Source: Psychrobacter sp. FME6 (lineage in GTDB: Bacteria; Pseudomonadota; Gammaproteobacteria; Pseudomonadales; Moraxellaceae). From it: a stretch of DNA of 34,760 nucleotides. The translations under genes were made by a program, and so were the position numbers. The notes under the pieces were generated by a model that saw only the letters and a list, made by a program, of their open reading frames with translations, had not been told where the DNA came from and made no database searches. This document shows positions 34,503 through 34,760 of this stretch, in pieces (position 1 is the first letter of the stretch; every line of letters starts with the position of its first letter). The stretch lies in the NCBI RefSeq assembly GCF_014861365.1, contig NZ_RRYW01000025.1, forward strand, positions 1 to 34,760. Direction: 5' to 3'.

Positions 34503-34760
34503 GTACATTGGTTAAGTCAGCTAGGGAAAGTTAGACAAAAATAAAAAATAAGAAAAATTATAATAATAAAATACAACTGTAATAAATAATAAAAAAAGTT
34601 TAATACTATAAGAATAAATAAAAATAATTTGATGATATAACAATAAAAAAATACTAATACTAATAAGGCAGGATGCTATAGTCACTGCACTACAAAAGAG
34701 TTATAATTTGGATGAATATCATAAAACAATTTAGATAAGTCATTTTCCATCCAACCTTGG
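34503..34760. other. Gene-free, very AT-rich tract at the right edge
   Basis: From about 34532 to 34669 the sequence is almost only A and T, with many AATAA/ATAAT runs. From 34677 it contains TATAGTCACTGCACTACAAA, resembling the left end of the TATAGTCA repeats. No gene is visible. Confidence 0.6.

Overview
The window looks like a chromosomal stretch of a Moraxellaceae gammaproteobacterium, most likely Psychrobacter. I infer this from the protein character, the moderately low GC, the pilB-pilC-pilD-coaE order and the metY-rimP-nusA-infB-rbfA-truB order. No database search was possible. Nearly all of it is core housekeeping sequence. No gene is visibly cut at either edge.

Layout. (1) 1-703: terminator, a 103-bp MITE and a secreted RlpA-like double-psi beta-barrel protein. 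(2) 1232-2658: the co-chaperone pair cbpA-cbpM, convergent with the Na+/serine-threonine symporter sstT and sharing a bidirectional terminator with it. (3) 4153-6340: pepA-holC on the minus strand, divergent from lptF-lptG (7087-9617), the LPS-export permeases. (4) 9711-11256: a class I methyltransferase, then an unknown 147-aa gene bracketed by two same-orientation MITE copies. (5) 11648-16076: minus-strand genes xerD, a second methyltransferase, tusA, an unknown membrane protein, ruvX and yqgE. (6) 16195-18845: recN (minus) and ppnP (plus). (7) 19093-24730: rlmB (plus), whose 3' end overlaps coaE, then pilD, pilC and pilB (minus), the type IV pilus core. (8) 25351-26943: tpiA, secG and tRNA-Leu(GAG). 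(9) 27065-34384: a perfect-consensus promoter, initiator tRNA (metY), then rimP, nusA, infB, rbfA and truB, a transcription-antitermination and translation-initiation cluster. The right end is a very AT-rich gene-free tract.

The most interesting content is in the spacers, not the genes. One repeat family is a MITE (TACCAAACCC...GTGAATGGTA, 103 bp, with TTA/TAA target duplications) in three copies; two of them lie between a gene and its terminator in the same orientation. A second family (about 140 bp) has a conserved core near TGCCTACGCAGA flanked by arms that differ in sequence between copies yet stay self-complementary, suggesting a structured RNA or DNA hairpin. Its TATAGTCA-like ends also occur as fragments or small elements elsewhere. 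I found no CRISPR array, prophage, complete insertion sequence, toxin-antitoxin pair or defence cluster.
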